A DNA stretch of 64,000 bases. Origin: Gracilibacillus alcaliphilus (GTDB lineage Bacteria; Bacillota; Bacilli; Bacillales; Amphibacillaceae). Position numbers and translations under genes: made by a program. The stretch is taken from assembly GCF_016909015.1 (NCBI RefSeq), contig NZ_JAFBFA010000019.1:27306-91305 (forward strand), in the 5' to 3' direction. Position 1 is the stretch's first letter; each line of letters begins with the position of its first letter. This document shows, one piece after another, positions 60,484-64,000 of this stretch. Under the pieces are notes generated by a model that did no database searches, was not told where the DNA came from, and saw only the letters and a program-made list of their open reading frames with translations.

Positions 60484-60573
60484 GCGTGTTCAAAAAGTCC
60501 GGTAAAAAGGACCAAGAAGTTCAAGCCAACGCAGAAATTCGCCGTGTCATTTTTATTGGAATTTTTGATCAAC
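60484..60573. repeat. TTCAAAAAG-type element (copy G)
   Basis: Left end GTGTTCAAAAAGTCCGGTAA then AAAGGACC; right end GTGTCATTTTTATTGG then AATTTTTGATCAAC. About 90 bases. Its right end supplies TTGATC, which lies 17 bases before TATCTA just ahead of the TPP riboswitch. The element may therefore have donated the -35 of the thiamine operon promoter (inference). Confidence 0.55.
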
Positions 60574-60595
60574 CTTTAATAACTTCATATCTATA

Positions 60596-60689
60596 TTCCG
60601 CTAGGGGTGCTGCAAAGGCAGCTGAGACAGGCACATATGTTTGATCCCTTTGAACCTGAACTGGTTAATACCAGCGTAGGAAAGTGGAG
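60596..60689 (+). ncRNA. TPP riboswitch (THI element)
   Basis: All conserved parts are present: GCTAGGGGTGCT, GCTGAGA, CCCTTTGAACCTGA, CTGGTTAATACCAGCGTAGG and AAAGTGGAG, with CCGCT/AGTGG closing helix P1. Thiamine pyrophosphate binding would turn the thi operon off through the downstream terminator at 60742. The leader extends another ~220 bases to tenA. Confidence 0.95.
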
Positions 60690-60741
60690 CTGGAAGGTAT
60701 ATGGGAGACGTATACCTAACATGTGATGCAAACTGCATGTC

Positions 60742-60777
60742 TAAGCCGCTCTACTTTAACTAGTAGGCGGCTTTTTT
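60742..60777 (+). terminator. Riboswitch-controlled terminator
   Basis: AAGCCGCTCTACT pairs with AGTAGGCGGCTT and is followed by TTTTTT. It is the expression platform of the TPP riboswitch. The hairpin GATGCA/TGCATG just upstream may contribute to the antiterminator. Confidence 0.88.
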
Positions 60778-60906
60778 GCATGGATGTAACTGTTTTAATG
60801 GAGAAACTCATGTGATTTACATGTTTCATAGAGTAGCAGCTTTCTTTTTGCTGGTAATGTCGGAATAGGATGAAGAATAGGACATATTATATGAGGAGGA
60901 ATAAGT

Positions 60907-61593
60907 ATGACGTTTAGCAAGGAATTGAGAGAGGCAGCAGATGATATTTTTCAGGGGATTTTTCGACATCCATTTGTAGTAGGGCTTGGTGAAGGGGAGT
61001 TGCCAAAAGAGGCTCTTATTCACTATGTAAAGGCTGATTTTGAGTATCTGAATGCCTTTATTAATATTTATGGCATAGCCATTGCCAAAAGTAATACAAG
61101 AGAAGATATGGCCTACTTTCATGAGAAAATCAGTTTTATTTTAAATAGTGAGATTCATCCCCATCATAATCTTTGTCAGGCAGCTGGTGTAGATTACAAT
61201 GATTTGCAAGGTTATCCATTGCCTCCTAGTGCCAATCATTACGTGGCACATATGAAGAGTGCAGCACAACAAGGGAATATGGGGGAATTATTGGCGGCTT
61301 TGCTTCCGTGTCCGTGGACTTACTTGGAAATTGGTCATTATTTAAAAAAGACATATCAGCCGACAGAAACGCATCCTTTCTATGAATGGATTAGTTTTTA
61401 TTCAAGGGAAACGACGGATTCAACTACAGAAGAGCTTCGCCTGCGTTTAGATCAGTGGGCAGAAGGGGTAAATAATCAAGAGAGGGAAAAAGCAAAATTA
61501 GCATTTATCAAGAGCTGTCAATTAGAATATCTATTTTGGGACATGGCTTACCAGGTAGAGGAGTGGCCATTCTCATTAGAAGGGAGCAAGTGA
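60907..61593 (+). CDS. tenA: Thiaminase II / aminopyrimidine aminohydrolase
   Basis: A 228-residue all-helical TenA enzyme that recovers hydroxymethylpyrimidine from degraded thiamine by hydrolysing the aminomethyl group. The nucleophilic cysteine is in LLPCPWTYLEIG (residue 135), the conserved aspartate 44 in YVKADFEYLNAF. This cysteine-bearing TenA_C type is the salvage enzyme. GAGGAG precedes the start. First gene of the riboswitch-controlled thi salvage operon; the stop is 2 bases before the thiD start. Confidence 0.94.
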   Translation: MTFSKELREAADDIFQGIFRHPFVVGLGEGELPKEALIHYVKADFEYLNAFINIYGIAIAKSNTREDMAYFHEKISFILNSEIHPHHNLCQAAGVDYNDLQGYPLPPSANHYVAHMKSAAQQGNMGELLAALLPCPWTYLEIGHYLKKTYQPTETHPFYEWISFYSRETTDSTTEELRLRLDQWAEGVNNQEREKAKLAFIKSCQLEYLFWDMAYQVEEWPFSLEGSK

Positions 61594-61595
61594 TC

Positions 61596-62414
61596 ATGAG
61601 CAGTACAGTTTCGGCATTAACCATTGCAGGTACCGACCCTACCGGTGGTGCGGGTATCCAAGCGGATTTGAAGGCCTTTCAAGAACGGGAAGTATATGGA
61701 ATGAGTGTGATTACGTCGGTTGTGGCGCAAAATACGCTGGGCGTACAAGATATCCAGCATTTGAGCTTAGATTTTATTGAAAAACAATTAGAAGTTGTCT
61801 TTGAGGATATCAGTCCGCAGGCAATCAAAACAGGGATGGTTGCCACGGTAGATATGATGGAATTGATTGCAGAGAAATTGAAACGAGAAAACAAGCCATA
61901 TGTGATTGACCCTGTAATGGTGGCGACAAGCGGTGATTCTTTAATGGATGAGGCAACAAGACAAGTGATTCGAAACACCTTGCTTCCTTTGGCTACAGTA
62001 GTTACTCCTAATATACCGGAAGCAGAAATATTAGCAGGCTTTTCTATTGCTGATAATCAGGCGGCAGAGGAAGCTGCTAAGGTAATTGTAGACGAACTAG
62101 GTGCTCAGGCGGTAGTTATCAAGGGAGGCCATTTAAGTGGTGCACCAACAGATATTCTATATGATGGTATTTCCTATGAATACCTGACTGCCAAGCGTTT
62201 TAAAACAAAACATACCCATGGAACCGGCTGTACATTTTCTGCAGTAATTACGGCAGAACTGGCGAAAGGCAAGCAAGTGAAAGAAGCGGTTCAATTAGCA
62301 AAGGCGTTTATTACCGATGCGATCCAATATCCATTAGAGTTAGGAAAGGGTAATGGGCCGACTAATCATTGGGGCTATCGATTACAGGGATTGCCTTTCC
62401 AAAGGGAGGAATAA
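61596..62414 (+). CDS. thiD: Hydroxymethylpyrimidine/phosphomethylpyrimidine kinase
   Basis: A 272-residue ribokinase-fold enzyme that phosphorylates HMP twice. N-terminal ALTIAGTDPTGGAGIQADLKAF and C-terminal KTKHTHGTGCTFSAVITAEL (anion hole and catalytic region) are typical. Start at 61596 after AAGGGAG; a longer frame overlapping tenA has no site. It feeds HMP-PP to ThiE, with HMP supplied by TenA. Confidence 0.94.
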   Translation: MSSTVSALTIAGTDPTGGAGIQADLKAFQEREVYGMSVITSVVAQNTLGVQDIQHLSLDFIEKQLEVVFEDISPQAIKTGMVATVDMMELIAEKLKRENKPYVIDPVMVATSGDSLMDEATRQVIRNTLLPLATVVTPNIPEAEILAGFSIADNQAAEEAAKVIVDELGAQAVVIKGGHLSGAPTDILYDGISYEYLTAKRFKTKHTHGTGCTFSAVITAELAKGKQVKEAVQLAKAFITDAIQYPLELGKGNGPTNHWGYRLQGLPFQREE

Positions 62415-62416
62415 GC

Positions 62417-63205
62417 ATGAATCATTTAATTGAACAGGTACGTCAACAGCAGCCGTTGATTCATAATATTACAAATCAAGTGGTAATGAATTTCACAGCC
62501 AATGGGTTATACGCCGTAGGGGCTGCACCAGTAATGGCCCACGCCAAAGAAGAAGTAGAAGAGATGGCCCGGCAGGCTGGCGCATTGGTCTTAAATATTG
62601 GAACTTTATCAAAGATACAGATAGAGGCGATGATACTAGCAGGTAAAGCCGCTAATCAGGCAGGCGTTCCGGTTGTATTAGACCCAGTTGGTGTCGGAGC
62701 TACCCCATTTCGTACTGCCTCTGCAAAACAGATTTTGCAAGAAGTAGAAATAGCCTGTATCAGAGGGAATGCAGGGGAAATAGCGAATTTGGCAGGAATA
62801 GAGGCCAAGGTAAAAGGAGTAGAAGGAGTCGCTAGTATAGAGGATGATGATTTTGCCCGGCAGGCTTTTGCCTCTCTGCAGGTTCCGTTAGTTATTACGG
62901 GAGCAGAAGATATATTAATTGATAACGAGCAAACCATTGTTATTACTAATGGTGATCCATTATTAACGAAGATAACGGGCACAGGTTGTCTGTTATCTGC
63001 CGTAGTGGCTGCCTTTATCGCTGTGCATGATCAGGTGCTGGAAGCAGCGGCAGCGGCAGTCAGTTATTATGGCGTGGCTGCTGAACAGGCAGCTGCTGGC
63101 AATAAATATCCGGGCAGTTTCCAAGTAGCTTTTCTTAATGAATTATATCGGCTGGAAGCGGAAGAAATTAGTTTACATCAACGAATGACAAGGAGTTCTA
63201 AATAA
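62417..63205 (+). CDS. thiM: Hydroxyethylthiazole kinase
   Basis: A 262-residue ribokinase-fold enzyme that phosphorylates the thiazole moiety for salvage. Diagnostic: LIHNITNQVVMNFTANGLYAVGAAPVMA near the start, DPVGVGATPFR in the middle and ITGTGCLLSAVVAAF (catalytic cysteine) near the end. Start at 62417 after GGGAGGA. The stop overlaps the thiE start (TAATG). Confidence 0.95.
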   Translation: MNHLIEQVRQQQPLIHNITNQVVMNFTANGLYAVGAAPVMAHAKEEVEEMARQAGALVLNIGTLSKIQIEAMILAGKAANQAGVPVVLDPVGVGATPFRTASAKQILQEVEIACIRGNAGEIANLAGIEAKVKGVEGVASIEDDDFARQAFASLQVPLVITGAEDILIDNEQTIVITNGDPLLTKITGTGCLLSAVVAAFIAVHDQVLEAAAAAVSYYGVAAEQAAAGNKYPGSFQVAFLNELYRLEAEEISLHQRMTRSSK

Positions 63206-63837
63206 TGGATCGTAACATATTGCAGGTATATTTTATCATGGGAAGCAACAATTGCGATGGCAATCCATTGACAGTATTGGAACAAGCACTAAAAGGCGGG
63301 GTGACACTGTTTCAATTTCGGGAAAAAGGTCAAGATGCCCTTACCGGAACAGCGAAAAAACAACTTGCTTTGCATATGAAAGAGTTATGTCAGCGATATC
63401 AAGTGCCGTTTATAGTAAATGATGATATAGAATTGGCGTTAGAGATTGGGGTAGATGGTGTCCATGTTGGTCAAGAAGATATGCCGATCCAACAGGTACG
63501 AAAACTTGTACCGGATCATTGGCTGATAGGAGTCTCAGCAACCAACCGTCAAGAAGCGGTACAGGCATTAAAAGATGGTGCAGATTATATAGGAGTCGGC
63601 CCGATTTATGCAACAGGAACAAAAGCAGACGCCAAACAGCCAATCGGTGTCGATGGTGTTCAGCAGATAAGACAACAAGTAGGTGATCTGCCCATCGTTG
63701 CGATCGGTGGCATTAAACAAGCACATGTATCAGCACTGATTGAAGCGGGTGCAGATGGTGTATCCATTATCTCAGCAATCAGCCAAGCATCCCACCCAGA
63801 GCAGGCCGCTAAGGAATTTTCGGCTCCTTTTTTGTGA
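63205..63837 (+). CDS. thiE: Thiamine-phosphate synthase
   Basis: A 210-residue TIM-barrel enzyme that joins HMP-PP and thiazole phosphate to thiamine phosphate. Motifs VNDDIELALEIGVDGVHVGQEDMP, GVSATNRQEA, DYIGVGPIYATGTKADA and IVAIGGI are all in place. Last gene of the salvage operon tenA-thiD-thiM-thiE; no de novo genes (thiC, thiG, thiS) are present. Confidence 0.95.
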   Translation: MDRNILQVYFIMGSNNCDGNPLTVLEQALKGGVTLFQFREKGQDALTGTAKKQLALHMKELCQRYQVPFIVNDDIELALEIGVDGVHVGQEDMPIQQVRKLVPDHWLIGVSATNRQEAVQALKDGADYIGVGPIYATGTKADAKQPIGVDGVQQIRQQVGDLPIVAIGGIKQAHVSALIEAGADGVSIISAISQASHPEQAAKEFSAPFL

Positions 63838-63841
63838 AAAA

Positions 63842-63954
63842 TCCGTCATAGCGAAAATGACGGACAAAGCCAGCAGAATAAAGTTTGAATTGTCCGTCAT
63901 AGCAATGATATTGTATTAGTAAAGTAGACACTCCTCGAAACTGTCCGTTATAAT
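63842..63954. repeat. Three GTCCGTYATA repeats downstream of thiE
   Basis: TCCGTCATAGC (63842), GTCCGTCATAGC (63889) and GTCCGTTATAAT (63943) are spaced about 47 and 54 bases apart. The first forms a TCCGTCA/TGACGGA hairpin. The third overlaps the -10 of the next gene. They may be an operator array or terminator relics. Confidence 0.45.
63925..63954 (+). promoter_or_regulatory. Promoter of the next gene
   Basis: TAGACA (63925-63930), 18 bases, TATAAT (63949-63954), then AGGAGG just before the ATG at 63982. Confidence 0.6.
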
Positions 63955-63981
63955 AGAAAAATTAATCAACAGGAGGAGCAT

Positions 63982-64000
63982 ATGAAAACTTACAGTTATG
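63982..64000 (+). CDS. Start of a gene cut by the window edge
   Basis: AGGAGGAG stands 4 to 5 bases before ATG at 63982; the first codons read Met-Lys-Thr-Tyr-Ser-Tyr. Too little remains to identify it. Confidence 0.5.

Noticed and set aside
1..64000. CRISPR arrays, tRNA or rRNA genes, prophage or conjugative modules
   Set aside because: No regularly spaced direct repeats, no clover-leaf or rRNA sequence, and no phage structural or integrase genes were seen; the only mobile traces are small repeats, the HEARO-like element and the Rpn remnant.

Overview
This is a low-GC chromosome segment from an endospore-forming, halotolerant or halophilic member of the Bacillaceae. The evidence is a complete tricistronic germinant receptor operon with a small fourth gene, sporulation-type genes (YjcA/DUF1360, YtzI), a complete ectoine operon (ectABC), and AGGAGG-type ribosome binding sites throughout. 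Pectin and fructan enzymes together with ectoine fit a Gracilibacillus/Amphibacillus-like saprophyte from saline soil or plant material. The genus is my inference, not something the sequence proves.

Layout. 1-12 kb: an AbgT-family transporter behind two near-perfect CodY boxes, an RDD membrane protein, a SpoIIM-like protein, a DUF4129-DUF4350-MoxR-DUF58 operon, a DHA2 drug exporter and peptidase T. 12.7-20 kb: ilvD, an FAD amine oxidase, a three-gene ABC importer with an internal terminator, and a CodY-boxed aminotransferase. 20-25.6 kb: a dead Rpn-type nuclease gene, YueI, ectABC behind a sigma-B-like promoter, and a PerR-boxed catalase. 25.9-31.3 kb: an AraC regulator followed by a 1476-residue, sortase-anchored pectate lyase. 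31.3-38.8 kb: small membrane genes, a partly decayed DUF3231 array and the ger operon. 38.8-44.3 kb: a two-component system divergent from a YxdLM-YxeA-like peptide-stress ABC module. 44.4-49.4 kb: an orphan HEARO/omega-RNA-like structured element, a VanZ fragment, and a LacI-GH32 fructan locus whose permease is a pseudogene. 49.5-60.4 kb: a dehydrogenase, a phosphotransferase-like kinase, an ATPase-BASS transporter pair, TetR, small sporulation-type genes, alcohol dehydrogenase, Ohr, an MFS exporter and signal peptidase I. 60.6-63.8 kb: a TPP riboswitch driving tenA-thiD-thiM-thiE. A new gene starts at 63982 and is cut by the window edge.

How it works together. The window is mostly nutrient scavenging and stress adaptation: amino acid or peptide salvage under CodY, osmoprotection and peroxide defence under general-stress and PerR control, polysaccharide use, spore germination, cell-envelope peptide stress, and thiamine precursor salvage.

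The most unusual material is non-coding. There is a family of small elements with GTTCAAAAAG...CTTTTTGAAC ends in at least six intergenic sites. A second repeat carries a GACGTACAGGATGT core. A two-copy conserved leader-like repeat lies upstream of the DUF4129 operon and pepT. The elaborate HEARO-like RNA has no nuclease gene. Three small genes that ordinary length cut-offs miss are reported (55306-55416, 55567-55725, 57983-58096).
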